Source: CAYMYN01 sp964394665 (GTDB taxonomy: Bacteria > Planctomycetota > UBA1135 > GCA-002686595). From it: a stretch of DNA of 64,000 nt. Position 1 is the first letter of the stretch, and each line of letters begins with the position of its first letter. Below the pieces are notes generated by a model. It saw only the letters and a program-made list of their open reading frames with translations. It had not been told where the DNA came from and did not search any database. The stretch spans positions 1 through 64,000 of the forward strand of contig CAYMYN010000022.1 of the NCBI GenBank assembly GCA_964394665.1, read 5' to 3'. The translations under genes and the position numbers were made by a program. Positions 42,436 to 52,045 of the stretch are shown here, in pieces.

Positions 42436-44952
42436 ATGCCCCACTCCGATCCGCGCGCCCGCCGGGCGCTCCCGGCCCTGCTGCTGGCCCTCGCCCTCGC
42501 CCTGCTCCCCGCCTGCCGCGCGTCCCGCACGGCGGAAGGCGAACGATCCCCGGCGGACCCGCGGCACCTGGCGGGGCTGCTCGAGCTCGAGCTCGACGTC
42601 GATGCGGGCCGCCTGTGGTGCGTGTTGCCGGCGCAGGCCGCGGCGGGGGAGCCGCTGGCGCGGTTGCTGCTCGTCGAGGGGCTGACGAGCGGCCTGGGCT
42701 CGAACCCCGTGGGCCTCGACCGTGGGTCCCTCGGGGAGGCGCGCATCGTCTCCCTGCGGCGCGTGGGCGCGAGGCTCGTGATCGAAGCCGAGAACCACGC
42801 CTTCCGGGCCGCGAGCGCGGACGGCTCGGAGCGCCGCGCGGCGCGCGAGTCCTTCGCCACCTCGGTGCTGTGGGCCGGCCCGATCGAGACCCGCAGCGAC
42901 GGGCGCGCGGTGTGCGAGCTGACCTCCTTCGTCGTGCGCGACGCCTACGGCGTGGCCGGCGCCTTGGCCGCGAGCGGCCAGGGCACCTTCCGCCTCGACC
43001 CCGAACGCAGCGCCCTCGACCCGAGCGCGTGCCACGTCTTCCCGGACAACGTCGAGCTCGAAGCCCTGCTCACCTTCGCCTCCGACGACCCCGGCCCCGA
43101 GGTGCGCGCCCTGGCCCCCGAGCCGCGGGCGATCACCCTCACCCGACACCTCTCCCTGTTGCGCCTGCCGGACGCGGGGTACGTCCCGCGGCGCCACGAC
43201 CCGCGCAGCGGCAGCTTCGCGCTGCCGTTCCAGGATCACGCCGCGCCGACCCTCGCGGGCCTCGAGCAGGCCTGGGCGGTGCGCCACCGCCTGCAGAAGA
43301 AGGACCCGGGCGCGGCGGTCAGCGAGCCCCTGCGCCCGATCGTGTTCCACGTCGACCCCGCGATCCCCGAGCCGATCCGCGGCGCGGTGCTCGAGGGCGC
43401 GCGCTGGTGGGAGGTCGCGCTGCGCGACGCGGGTTTCCCCGGCGGCCTGCGGGTCGAGCTCCTGCCCGAGGGCGCCCACCCGCTCGACGCGCGCTACAAC
43501 GTGATCCAGTGGGTGCACCGCGCGACCCGCGGTTGGTCCTACGGCAATCCGATCGTCGATCCGCGCACGGGCGAGATCGTCAAGGCCCAGGTGACCCTGG
43601 GCTCGCAGCGCATCCGCCACGACCTGCTGCTCCTCGAAGGGCTGCTCGGCAACGGGGCCTCCGGCTCCGGCGGGCCGGGCGATCCGTTGGCCCTGGCCCT
43701 CGATCGCATCCGCCAGCTCTCGGCCCACGAGCTCGGGCACGCCCTGGGCCTGGCGCACAACTTCGCCGCCAGCACCTATGGCGGCCGCGCGTCGGTGATG
43801 GACTATCCGGCGCCCTGGATCCGGCTCGGCATGGACGGCGAGCTCGACACCTCGCGCGCCTACGCCCGCGGCGTGGGCGAGTGGGACCTGGTCGCGATCC
43901 GCTGGCTGTACGAGCAGCCTCCGCTGGGCGTCGACGCCAACGCGCGCCTGGCGCGCATCCTGGACGAGGCCGAGGCCACCGGCCTGCGTTTCCTGAGCGA
44001 TGCCGACGCGCGCCCGGCCTCGGCCGCCCACCCGCACGCGTTGCTGTGGGACAACGGGACGAACGCGCTGCTCGAGCTGCGCCAAGCGCTCGCCGTGCGC
44101 AGCCAGGCCCTGGCGCGCTTCGCCGAGCAACGCCTGCGGGCGGGCGTCCCCCGCGCGCGGCTGCGGGAGGTGTTCACCCCGCTCTACCTCCACCACCGCT
44201 ACCAGGCCGAGGCCGTGGCGCGCCTGGTCGGCGGCGTCGAGTACACCCACGCCGTCGAGGGCGGTCACCACGCGGGGGCGACCGCGCCCGTGGACGGGGA
44301 CCTACAGCGCCGGGCGCTCGAGCACCTCCTGAACCTGCTCGAGCCCGAGGTGCTGCGCGTCGACGAAGCGCTCGCGCGCCGCCTGCTCCCGCCCGCCCCC
44401 GGCTCGAGCGGCCGCGGGGAGCTGCTCGCGGGCCGCGCGGGCGCGGTCTTCGACTCGGTCGCGGCGGCCGAGGCGGGGGCGGACCTGGTGCTCGGGCTGT
44501 TGCTCGAGCGCGCGCGCTGCGCGCGCCTGGTCGAGCAGAGCCTGCGCGCGCCCGAGGGCCAGCTCTCCCTGGAAGACCTGTTCGAGGCGCTGGTCAAGGC
44601 CGCCTTCCGCGTGACGCCCCAGGAAGCCCCGCTCGACCGCGAGCTGCGCCGTGCGGTGCAGCGCCTGGTGTTGCAGCGCGCGATCGAGTTGGCCGGGGAT
44701 CCGCACGCCGCGCCCGCCGTGCGCTGGCGCACCGAAGCGGCCCTGCGCAGCCTCTCCGTGCAGCTCTCGGCCCGCACGCCCCGCGATCCGGTGGGCGCGG
44801 CCTTCCACGCCGAGCTGCTGGCCGACCTGGCGCGTTTCCTGACGCGCCCGGCGAGTTCCGCCGCCCCGCCGAGCCCCGCGCCCGCGCCGCCCCCGGGCCC
44901 GCCGATCGGGGCCGCCCACCTGGGCTGCTCCCACGCCGACGGACCGTACTGA
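42436..44952 (+). CDS. Zinc metalloprotease lipoprotein (DUF5117/DUF4953-like)
   Basis: An 838-aa lipoprotein: a signal segment ALLLALALALLPAC ends in a lipobox. The N-terminal 300 residues resemble the DUF5117-type beta-rich module (HLSLLRLPDAGYVPRRHDPR, in the usual place before the catalytic domain). The catalytic part has YNVIQWVHR, then the extended zinc motif HELGHALGLAHN (HExxHxxGxxH) and a Met-turn SVMDYP, as in metzincins. A long helical C-terminal part follows and ends with a Pro-rich tail. Secreted proteins of this plan are common in planctomycetes and Bacteroidota; substrates are unknown. It ends 22 bp from the convergent AAA+ gene. Confidence 0.88.
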   Translation: MPHSDPRARRALPALLLALALALLPACRASRTAEGERSPADPRHLAGLLELELDVDAGRLWCVLPAQAAAGEPLARLLLVEGLTSGLGSNPVGLDRGSLGEARIVSLRRVGARLVIEAENHAFRAASADGSERRAARESFATSVLWAGPIETRSDGRAVCELTSFVVRDAYGVAGALAASGQGTFRLDPERSALDPSACHVFPDNVELEALLTFASDDPGPEVRALAPEPRAITLTRHLSLLRLPDAGYVPRRHDPRSGSFALPFQDHAAPTLAGLEQAWAVRHRLQKKDPGAAVSEPLRPIVFHVDPAIPEPIRGAVLEGARWWEVALRDAGFPGGLRVELLPEGAHPLDARYNVIQWVHRATRGWSYGNPIVDPRTGEIVKAQVTLGSQRIRHDLLLLEGLLGNGASGSGGPGDPLALALDRIRQLSAHELGHALGLAHNFAASTYGGRASVMDYPAPWIRLGMDGELDTSRAYARGVGEWDLVAIRWLYEQPPLGVDANARLARILDEAEATGLRFLSDADARPASAAHPHALLWDNGTNALLELRQALAVRSQALARFAEQRLRAGVPRARLREVFTPLYLHHRYQAEAVARLVGGVEYTHAVEGGHHAGATAPVDGDLQRRALEHLLNLLEPEVLRVDEALARRLLPPAPGSSGRGELLAGRAGAVFDSVAAAEAGADLVLGLLLERARCARLVEQSLRAPEGQLSLEDLFEALVKAAFRVTPQEAPLDRELRRAVQRLVLQRAIELAGDPHAAPAVRWRTEAALRSLSVQLSARTPRDPVGAAFHAELLADLARFLTRPASSAAPPSPAPAPPPGPPIGAAHLGCSHADGPY

Positions 44953-44974
44953 TGTCGGCGCTACGCCCGTCCGG

Positions 44975-47014
44975 TCAGCCCGACTCGCCCTCGCCGTCCT
45001 CGAGGCGCGCCTGATCCTCGCGCGGCTCGGGTTCGAGGCGATTGAGGGTCGGGGCGGGCTCGATGCGCGCGTGCTCGGGCAGGCCGACCGCGGAGGGGGT
45101 GAGGGGCGCGGGCAGGGGCCGCGGCGCGCCGAGGTCGGCGGCCTCGTTGCGCGAGAGCACCCGCGCTCCGCCCGCGGCCAGCACGCGGTCGGCCTCGCGC
45201 AGGATGCGCTCGCGTTCCTCGGCCTGCGGGTCGAGGGGCGAGAGGGCGCGGGCCACGACACGGCCCTCCTCCAGCTCGAGCCGCACGCGGCCGCCGCGTT
45301 CGACCCGGCCCGAGAGCAGCAGCGACGCCACCGCGGTCGCGGGGCCCTGCTCGACCGCGCGGCGCAGGGAACGCGCGCCGCGTTGGGCGTCGTAGCCGTG
45401 TTCCGCGACCCAGGCGACGAGCTCGGGCGCGGCCTCGAGGCGCGCGCCCAGGCGCCGCACGCCGGCGCGCTCCTCCAGGGCCTCGATCTCGCGCCGCGCG
45501 AGCAGCGCCACGTCCGAGCGCGAGAGCGGCCGGAACCGCACGATGCCGTCGAGCCGGTTCAGGAACTCGAAGCGGAAGGTGCGCGCCAGGCGCTCGTCGA
45601 CCGCGCGCCGCAGGCCTTCGCCGGCACCCGGGCCGGCGGCGAAGCCCAGCGGTCCGCCGCGCCACAGGTCGCCGCCGACGTTGGAGGTCGCGACCACGAG
45701 CAACGAGCGGCAGGTGATCGTCTCGGCCGCGCCGTTGACGAAGGCGCCCTCGTCGAAGAGCTGCAGGAAGCGGTCGTGGACCCGCGGCGAGGCCTTCTCG
45801 AACTCGTCCAGCAGCAGCACCGCGAAGGGGTGCCCCAGGATGCGTTGGGTCAGGATGCCGCGCCGCAGGGCCAGGCGCTCGGCGTCCGGCTCGCCGAACA
45901 GGGTGTCCGCGTCCCCCTCGTCGGGGAAGTCGGCCATGTTGAGGCGGATCACGCGCTCGGGGTCGTCGAACAGGAGCTCGGCCACGCTGCGCGCCAGGTG
46001 CGTCTTGCCCACGCCGGTCGGCCCGACGAACAGGAACACGCCGAAGGGTCGGCGGGGGTCCGCCAGGCCGGCCTTCACGCGGCCGATGGTCTCGACCAGG
46101 GTGCGCACGGCCTCGCGTTGGCCCACGACGCGGTTCGCCAGGCGCCACTCGAGGTCCACGAGGTCCAGGCTGACGTCCGGGTCGACGAGGATGCGCGGCA
46201 GGCCGTAGCCCTCGCAGAAGCGGCGCACGACCTCGGCGCGGCCGATGGTCTCGAGCCGGCTCTCGGTCTCGGCGATCTGGCCCAGGGGCTCGAGGATCTT
46301 GCGCGGCATGCGGCTGCGCACGAGGAAGCGGTGCGAGAGGCCCAGGGCCATCTCGAGCGCCTCGGCGTCGAAGAACGGCCGGCCGAGCTCCTTCGAGCGC
46401 GGCAGGGCCTGGTTCCAGCGCTCGACGATGCGCTGGACGGTCTCGGCGCCCGGCTCGGGCACGGGCACGGGCATGAAGGACTCCTCGAGTTCGGGGGCGT
46501 ACTCGAGCATGGCCTCGATCGACTCGGGGTCCCCCTCGCCGAGGATGGGGGCCTTGAGGCGGTAGGCGAGGGACACGAGCTGGCCCTCGATCTCGTGCTC
46601 CCAGGCCAGGTAGAGGTCGCGGAAGAAGGGCACCACCGGGTCGGCGTCCTGGGTCTCGATCAGGTGCTGGCACAGGCGCGCCAGGGCCGGGCCGAGTTCG
46701 ATCGGGCGCTTGAGGCCCGACAGGCGGCGCCGCAGCGAGAGCTGCACCAGGCGCCGCCCGCGCAGCGCCCGCGGGCCACGGCCCAGGGCGGCCAAGCGCG
46801 CCAACTCGTGCACCAGCGCGGTCTTACCGACGCCCGGCTCGCCGTAGAGCAGCGGGCTGCGGCCGCCGTCGAGGATGCGCGCGAGCTGCGCCACCAGCTC
46901 GTCGCGCTCGTAGGTCGGCTCGAGTCTCCCGGCCGCCGCCTCGGCGCTGAGGTCGCGTTCGAGCCAAGCTTCGAGGGTCTCGTGTTTCTTCGTGTTCGGT
47001 CTGGCCTTGCCCAT
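44975..47014 (-). CDS. Clp/Hsp100-like double AAA+ ATPase without N domain
   Basis: A 679-aa protein with two AAA+ modules. The first starts directly (YERDELVAQLARIL, Walker A GEPGVGKTALV) but lacks an evident Walker B, because the usual stretch is replaced by a helical insert. The second is complete: VVGQREAVRTLVETI, Walker A GPTGVGKTHLA, Walker B VLLLDEFEKASP, sensor LVVATSNVGG, FRFEFLNRLDGIVRF and GYDAQRGARSLRR of the D2 small domain. It is clearly ClpB/ClpA-derived but without the N domain and without the ClpB middle coiled coil. ATG 47014 gives MGKARPNTKK; the ORF upstream is GC-rich noise. The C-terminus ends in a 60-residue acidic, Pro-rich tail. No tripeptide for ClpP binding was identified. 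Confidence 0.85.
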   Translation of the reverse strand: MGKARPNTKKHETLEAWLERDLSAEAAAGRLEPTYERDELVAQLARILDGGRSPLLYGEPGVGKTALVHELARLAALGRGPRALRGRRLVQLSLRRRLSGLKRPIELGPALARLCQHLIETQDADPVVPFFRDLYLAWEHEIEGQLVSLAYRLKAPILGEGDPESIEAMLEYAPELEESFMPVPVPEPGAETVQRIVERWNQALPRSKELGRPFFDAEALEMALGLSHRFLVRSRMPRKILEPLGQIAETESRLETIGRAEVVRRFCEGYGLPRILVDPDVSLDLVDLEWRLANRVVGQREAVRTLVETIGRVKAGLADPRRPFGVFLFVGPTGVGKTHLARSVAELLFDDPERVIRLNMADFPDEGDADTLFGEPDAERLALRRGILTQRILGHPFAVLLLDEFEKASPRVHDRFLQLFDEGAFVNGAAETITCRSLLVVATSNVGGDLWRGGPLGFAAGPGAGEGLRRAVDERLARTFRFEFLNRLDGIVRFRPLSRSDVALLARREIEALEERAGVRRLGARLEAAPELVAWVAEHGYDAQRGARSLRRAVEQGPATAVASLLLSGRVERGGRVRLELEEGRVVARALSPLDPQAEERERILREADRVLAAGGARVLSRNEAADLGAPRPLPAPLTPSAVGLPEHARIEPAPTLNRLEPEPREDQARLEDGEGESG

Positions 47015-47287
47015 GGTCGTCCTGCCTCTTCCGGGCCCGTCAGGACCCCCGGAGCCCGGAGAGGTTACCCGGCTCCCGGGTAGCCCGGAGGCGGGCGAGA
47101 AGCCCCCCAGGGGAGGCTCCGGCGCGCCCTCCGTCTCACCCCCGGCCAGACCAGCCCCCCGGGCCCCGGGGAGCGTGCCGACCCTGCCCAGGGGGGCTCC
47201 GCGAAGAAAATGCAATTCCCTTCGAGGGGGAGGCCGAGGGGGGGGCAGCGGGGCCCGGCGAGGGGGGCCCAGGGGGAACCCCGGAGC

Positions 47288-49069
47288 TCAGCGCCAGGGG
47301 CCCACGCAGCAGTCGTGCAGCACCAGCTCGAGGTTCGTCTGGCCGCGGAAGGTGTTCCAGCGCGGCGTGTAGACGGCGGAGAGCTCGGTGCCGGCGGCCA
47401 GCGGGGCGAGGCGCGCCGCCTGACCGAAGGCCATGGCCTTCAGCGCCTGTTCGCCGCGCCGCAGTTGCAGCATGGCGTGGGTGCGGTCGGCGCCGACGAC
47501 GCGCGGCGGATCGACCAGGCGCAGGCCGCTCGAGACCAGCACCGGGGCCTCGTTGCGCTCTCCGAAGGGCTCCAGGCGCGCGAGCTGGCGCATGAGCTCG
47601 CCCGTGACCTCGCCGAAGGGCAGCTCGAGGTCGATCCACAGCGGCTGCTCGGGGGCGCGGCCGCCCTCGAGCACCTCCCGCGCGCGCCCGCAGACCGCCT
47701 CGCGCCAGGCGTCGACCGCGTCGGCGCGGATCTCGAGCCCCGCCGCCTGGGCGTGGCCGCCGTAGCGCAGGGCGTGGTCGGCGCCGCCGTGGAACAGCTC
47801 GAGCAGGTCGACCCCGGCCACCGTGCGCCCGCTGCCCCGGCCGCGCTCGCCGTCGAGCCCGATCACCACCGCGGGGCGCGCGAAGCGTTGGGCGAGGCGC
47901 GCGGCCACGATGCCCACGATGCCCTGGTGCCAGCCCTGGCCCGCGACCACCAGCACGGGCCAACGCTCGGGGTCCTCGTAGCGCCGGGCGAGCTCGACGG
48001 CCTGCTCGATCAGCCCGCGCTCGAGGGCCTTGCGTTCGACGTTGAGCTCGTCGAGGCGTCGCGCGAGGGCCGCCGCGCGGGCCGCGTCGTCCGCGATCAG
48101 GCACTCGACCGCGGTGGCCGCGTTGCCCAGGCGCCCGGCGGCGTTGAGGCGCGGGCCGATCTGGAACCCCACGTCCTCCGAGAGCAGCGGTCCGCGGCCC
48201 AGGCCCGAGACCTCGACCAGGGCCCGCAGGCCCGGGATCGCGGTGCGCTCGAGGGACCGCAGGCCGTGGTGCGCGAGCACGCGGTTCTCGTCGACCAGGG
48301 GCACCACGTCGCAGACGGTGGCGATGGCGACGTAGGCCATGGCCTCGACCAGGAAGTCGCGCAGCTCGGGGCGCGCGCGGCGGCTGCCGGAGAGGTGCTG
48401 GCACAGGCCCCAGGCGAGCTTGAAGGCCACGGCGCCCCCGCACAGGTCGCGGAAGGGATAGGCGGAGTCCGTGAGCTTGGGGTTCACGATCGCCACCGCG
48501 GCCGGCAGGTCGCCCAGGGGCGGCTCGTGGTGGTCGGTGACGATCGTCTCGACCCCGGCGGCGGCCAGCTCGGCGATGGTCCCGGCCGAGGAGGTGCCGT
48601 TGTCGACGCTGACCACGACCCGCGCGCCCTCGGCCCGGGCGCGCTCGAGGGAGTGGGCGCCGAAGGAGTAGCCGTCGCGGAAGCGGTCGGGGATGTGCCA
48701 GGCATGGCGCGCGCCGACCAGGCGCAGCAGGCGCACGAGCAACGCCGTGCCGGTGACCCCGTCGACGTCGTAGTCGCCGTGCACGAGGATCGGCTCGCGG
48801 TCGACCGCGGCCCGCGCCAGGCGCTCGCAGGCGGCCTCCATCCCGGGCAACGACGCCGGATCGTGCAGGGCCGCGAGGTTCGGCGAGAGGTGCGCGCCGG
48901 CCGCCGCCGGTTCGCCGTGGCCGCGCAGCACGAGCAGGCTGGCCAGGGCCCGCCCCACGTCGCGGTCGCGCGTCAGGCGCTCGACCGCCCGCCCGTCGAC
49001 CTCGCGCAGGCGCCAGGCGCGCGCGCCGCGGCGGGTCTCGGGTCGGGATCGGGCGGGCGAGGTCTCCAT
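47288..49069 (-). CDS. recJ: Single-strand-specific 5'-3' exonuclease RecJ
   Basis: A 593-aa DHH-family nuclease for recombination and mismatch repair. It shows HGDYDVDGVTGTAL (motif I), VVVSVDNGTSS, TIVTDHHEPP (the DHH signature), AMAYVAIATVCDVVPL, and in DHHA1 GWHQGIVGIVAARL and RYGGHAQAAGLEI. The OB-fold domain follows to the end. The length is typical. The start codon is 143 bp from the divergent selA start; a TACCCT stands 17 nt upstream on the minus strand, further away than in the leaderless-looking cases. Confidence 0.95.
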   Translation of the reverse strand: METSPARSRPETRRGARAWRLREVDGRAVERLTRDRDVGRALASLLVLRGHGEPAAAGAHLSPNLAALHDPASLPGMEAACERLARAAVDREPILVHGDYDVDGVTGTALLVRLLRLVGARHAWHIPDRFRDGYSFGAHSLERARAEGARVVVSVDNGTSSAGTIAELAAAGVETIVTDHHEPPLGDLPAAVAIVNPKLTDSAYPFRDLCGGAVAFKLAWGLCQHLSGSRRARPELRDFLVEAMAYVAIATVCDVVPLVDENRVLAHHGLRSLERTAIPGLRALVEVSGLGRGPLLSEDVGFQIGPRLNAAGRLGNAATAVECLIADDAARAAALARRLDELNVERKALERGLIEQAVELARRYEDPERWPVLVVAGQGWHQGIVGIVAARLAQRFARPAVVIGLDGERGRGSGRTVAGVDLLELFHGGADHALRYGGHAQAAGLEIRADAVDAWREAVCGRAREVLEGGRAPEQPLWIDLELPFGEVTGELMRQLARLEPFGERNEAPVLVSSGLRLVDPPRVVGADRTHAMLQLRRGEQALKAMAFGQAARLAPLAAGTELSAVYTPRWNTFRGQTNLELVLHDCCVGPWR

Positions 49070-49212
49070 GGCGCGCGGGGGAGCAGAGGGTAGGCGCAGG
49101 GGAGCGCCGGAGCGAGGCCGGACCCGCGCCCGCCGCCCGCTCCCCCGCGCTCCGCGCCGACCCGTCCTCCCCGTGCTTGCATGCCGCCCCCGCGCCGGGG
49201 GACCATCGGCCC

Positions 49213-50637
49213 ATGGCGAGCGAGCCCGATCCCGTGCAAGAGGCCCTGCGGCGCCTGCCCGCGGTGGACGAGGTCCTGCGGCGGGCGGACCTCGCCGCGC
49301 TCGCCGCGCGGGCTCCGCGGGAGCTCCTGCGGAGCTTCGTGCAGGACCTGCTCGGCGAGTGGCGCGCGGCGATCCGGGCCGGGGAGCTCGACGCGGCGGA
49401 GCTCGCGGCGCGGCTCGCCGAGGGGCGGCTGGCGGAGCGCCTCGGGGCGCGCCTCGAGCGCGAGGCGCGCGCCGGCCTGCGGCCGGTGATCAACGCCAGC
49501 GGGGTGGTGCTGAACACGGGCCTGGGGCGCGCGCCCGTGCATCCGGAGGCGGCCGAGGCCATGGCCGCGGCGGCGGCGGGCTACTGCACGTTGGAGGTCG
49601 ACCCCGAGAGCGGCGAGCGCGGCCAGCGCGACGAGCGGCTCTCCGAGCTGCTCGTGCGCCTCACCGGCGCCGAGGCCGCCATCGCGGTCAACAACAACGC
49701 GGCCGCCGTGTTGCTGCTGCTGTCGACCTTCGCCGCGGGCGCCGAGGCGATCGTCTCGCGCGGCGAGCTGGTCGAGATCGGCGGCTCGTTCCGCATGCCC
49801 GACGTGATGGCCCGCGCCGGGGTCAAGCTGCGCGAGGTCGGCACGACCAACCGCACGCGCCTGGCGGACTACCGCGCGGCGGCGAACGAGCGCACCGGGC
49901 TGTTGCTCAAGGTGCACACGAGCAACTACCGCGTGATCGGCTTCACCGAGGAGGTCGGCTCGCGCGAGCTGGCGGAGCTCGGGCGCGAGCTCGGCATCCC
50001 GAGCGCCAACGACCTGGGCTCGGGGTTGCTCGAGTTGCCCGGCACCCGCCCGCTCGACGCGCTGACGCGCGAGCCGCGCGTGCGCGACGAGGTGGCGAGC
50101 GGACTCGACGTGGTGACCTTCTCGGGGGACAAGCTGCTCGGCGGCCCACAGGCGGGCTTCCTCGTCGGGCGCGCCGGTCCGATCGGCGCCCTGCGCAAGA
50201 ACCCGCTCTACCGCGCCCTGCGCCTCGACAAGGTCGCGATCGCCGGGCTCGAGCGCACCCTCGAGCTGCTGCTCGCCGGCCGCGGCGACGAGTTGCCGAC
50301 GCGGCGCATGTTGCTCGCCGAGGCGGGCGAGCTGCGCCCGCGGGCCGAAGCCCTGGCGCGCGCCCTGGCGAACGTCGAGGAGCTCGGCGTGTCGGTCGTC
50401 CCCGAGCGCAGCCAGCCGGGCAGCGGCGCGGCGCCCGACGTCTACCTCGACACCTACGCCGTGCGCCTCGAGCCGCGCGTGGGTTCGACCAGCGCCCTGG
50501 CGCGCCGGCTGCGGACCGGCGAGCCGGCGGTCTTCGCGCGCGTGCAGGGCGGCGCGCTGCTGCTCGACCCGCGCACGCTGCTGCCGGGCCAGGACGAAGC
50601 CCTGGTGGCCGCCGTGCGCGCGGCGGTGCGCCCGTGA
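49213..50637 (+). CDS. selA: L-seryl-tRNA(Sec) selenium transferase
   Basis: A 474-aa PLP enzyme that converts Ser-tRNA(Sec) to Sec-tRNA(Sec) with selenophosphate. It has the N-terminal domain LRRLPAVDEVLRRADL, then INASGVVLNTGLGRAP, the AVNNNAAAVLL stretch, GELVEIGGSFRMPDVM, and FSGDKLLGGPQAGFL with Lys307 binding PLP. It is full length, so the selenocysteine route should be active; selD and tRNA-Sec occur within 9 kb. ATG 49213 is chosen over 49177, which adds unconserved residues. The stop overlaps the next gene (GTGA). Confidence 0.95.
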   Translation: MASEPDPVQEALRRLPAVDEVLRRADLAALAARAPRELLRSFVQDLLGEWRAAIRAGELDAAELAARLAEGRLAERLGARLEREARAGLRPVINASGVVLNTGLGRAPVHPEAAEAMAAAAAGYCTLEVDPESGERGQRDERLSELLVRLTGAEAAIAVNNNAAAVLLLLSTFAAGAEAIVSRGELVEIGGSFRMPDVMARAGVKLREVGTTNRTRLADYRAAANERTGLLLKVHTSNYRVIGFTEEVGSRELAELGRELGIPSANDLGSGLLELPGTRPLDALTREPRVRDEVASGLDVVTFSGDKLLGGPQAGFLVGRAGPIGALRKNPLYRALRLDKVAIAGLERTLELLLAGRGDELPTRRMLLAEAGELRPRAEALARALANVEELGVSVVPERSQPGSGAAPDVYLDTYAVRLEPRVGSTSALARRLRTGEPAVFARVQGGALLLDPRTLLPGQDEALVAAVRAAVRP

Positions 50638-52010
50638 GCGGCGCGCCGCAGGGGAAGCCCGCGCCCGAGCCGGCGTCCCTGGCGCCCATGTCCCTCGACG
50701 AGCTCGAAGCGCGCATCCGATCCCGCGACGTGACCGTGGCCGTGCTCGGCCTGGGCGTGGTCGGCCTGCCCCTGGCCCTGGCCCTGCACGGCGCGGGCTT
50801 CGCGGTGCTGGGCTACGACACGGACGTCGAGAAGGTCGCGCGGCTCGCGCGCGGCGAGAACCCGCTGCGGCACCTGGACGGGGACGCCGTGCGCGCGTTG
50901 CTCGCCAGCCCACGCTTCGCGGTCAGCGCCGACCCGGCCGAACTCTCGCGCGCGCGTTGTTTCCTGCTCTGCGTGCCGACCCCGCTCGACGCGGCGCGCG
51001 AGCCCGACCTCGCCTGCGTCGAGGCCGCGGCGCGCGCGGTGGCCGAGCACATGCCGCGCGGCAGTCTGGTGGTGCTCGAATCGACGACTTGGCCCGGCAC
51101 CACGCGCCAGGTGCTGGCGCCGATCCTGGCCGCGGCGGGGCACGGGCTGGGGCGCGACGTGGCCCTCGCCTACTCGCCCGAACGCGAGGACCCCGGCCAT
51201 CCCGAACGCACCTCGAGCCGCATCCCCAAGCTCGTGGCGGGCCTCGACCCGCGGGCCACCCGTCTGGCGAGCGCGCTCTACGCGAGCTTCGTGCCCGCGC
51301 TCCACGCCGCCGCCAGCCCCGAGGTCGCCGAGACGGCCAAGTTGCTCGAGAACACCTACCGGGCGGTCAACATCGCGCTGGTCAACGAGCTCAAGCTCGC
51401 CTGCGAGGCGCTGGGCATCGACGTCTGGCAGGTCGTCGAGGCCGCGGCCACCAAGCCCTTCGGCTTCCAGCGCTTCGACCCCGGCCCGGGCATGGGCGGG
51501 CACTGCATCCCGATCGACCCGTTCTACCTCGCCTGGGCGGCGCGCCGCGCGGGCGCCGCGACGCGCTTCGTCGAGTTGGCGGGCGAGATCAACCGCGCCA
51601 TGCCCGGACACGTCGTCGAGCGCTGCGCGGCGGCGCTCGAGGAGCGCGGCGGCAGCCTCGCCGGCGCGCGCGCGTTGGTGCTCGGCATCGCCTACAAGCC
51701 GGGCGTGGAGAGCACCTTCGAGTCGCCGGCCCTGGCGCTGGTCGAGGGCCTCGCGCGACGCGGCGCGCGGGTCGACTACTCCGATCCCTGGGTGCCGCGC
51801 GCGCCGGCGCGCATCGCCGGAGCGCTCTGCGACCCGAGCTCGGTCGAGCTCGCCCCGGGCCGGATCGGGAGCTACGACCTGGTGCTCGTCGCCACCGACC
51901 ACGCCGAGTTCGATTGGGATCGGGTGGCCGCCGAGGCGCGGCTGGTGGTCGACACGCGCCATGCGCTGGCCTACCGCATGGGGGGCGACCCGCGCTGGGT
52001 CCAGGCATAG
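50634..52010 (+). CDS. Nucleotide-sugar dehydrogenase (UDP-ManNAcA/UDP-glucose dehydrogenase family)
   Basis: A 458-aa enzyme that oxidises the C6 of a UDP-sugar in two NAD-dependent steps. The Rossmann domain opens with VAVLGLGVVGLPLALALHG; VPTPLD, ESTTWPGTT, SPEREDPG, the central AETAKLLENTYRAVNIAL and the catalytic GPGMGGHCIPIDPFYL (Cys nucleophile) follow; the C-terminal domain has GIAYKPGVEST. It is closest to WecC/WbpA-type UDP-N-acetyl-hexosamine dehydrogenases because of SPEREDPG and the GGHCIPIDP form. The GTG start overlaps selA; ATG 50688 is an alternative just before the fold. It sits oddly between selA and selD. Confidence 0.88.
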   Translation: MSGAPQGKPAPEPASLAPMSLDELEARIRSRDVTVAVLGLGVVGLPLALALHGAGFAVLGYDTDVEKVARLARGENPLRHLDGDAVRALLASPRFAVSADPAELSRARCFLLCVPTPLDAAREPDLACVEAAARAVAEHMPRGSLVVLESTTWPGTTRQVLAPILAAAGHGLGRDVALAYSPEREDPGHPERTSSRIPKLVAGLDPRATRLASALYASFVPALHAAASPEVAETAKLLENTYRAVNIALVNELKLACEALGIDVWQVVEAAATKPFGFQRFDPGPGMGGHCIPIDPFYLAWAARRAGAATRFVELAGEINRAMPGHVVERCAAALEERGGSLAGARALVLGIAYKPGVESTFESPALALVEGLARRGARVDYSDPWVPRAPARIAGALCDPSSVELAPGRIGSYDLVLVATDHAEFDWDRVAAEARLVVDTRHALAYRMGGDPRWVQA

Positions 52011-52031
52011 CGCGTCTCCGGCCGCGTGTCC

Positions 52032-52037
52032 TATGCT
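52032..52037 (+). promoter_or_regulatory. Candidate -10 box (TATGCT), 8 nt before selD
   Basis: TATGCT lies 8 nt before the selD ATG. Together with the UGA in codon 18 this would put the recoding site within about 55 nt of the mRNA 5' end. Confidence 0.4.
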
Positions 52038-52045
52038 CTGCGCCC

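Noticed and set aside
39502..44271. Very long minus-strand open frame of about 1,590 codons
   Set aside because: Only its last 298 codons are the DUF692 gene; the rest runs antisense or out of frame across the metalloprotease, VOC and PPK2 genes.
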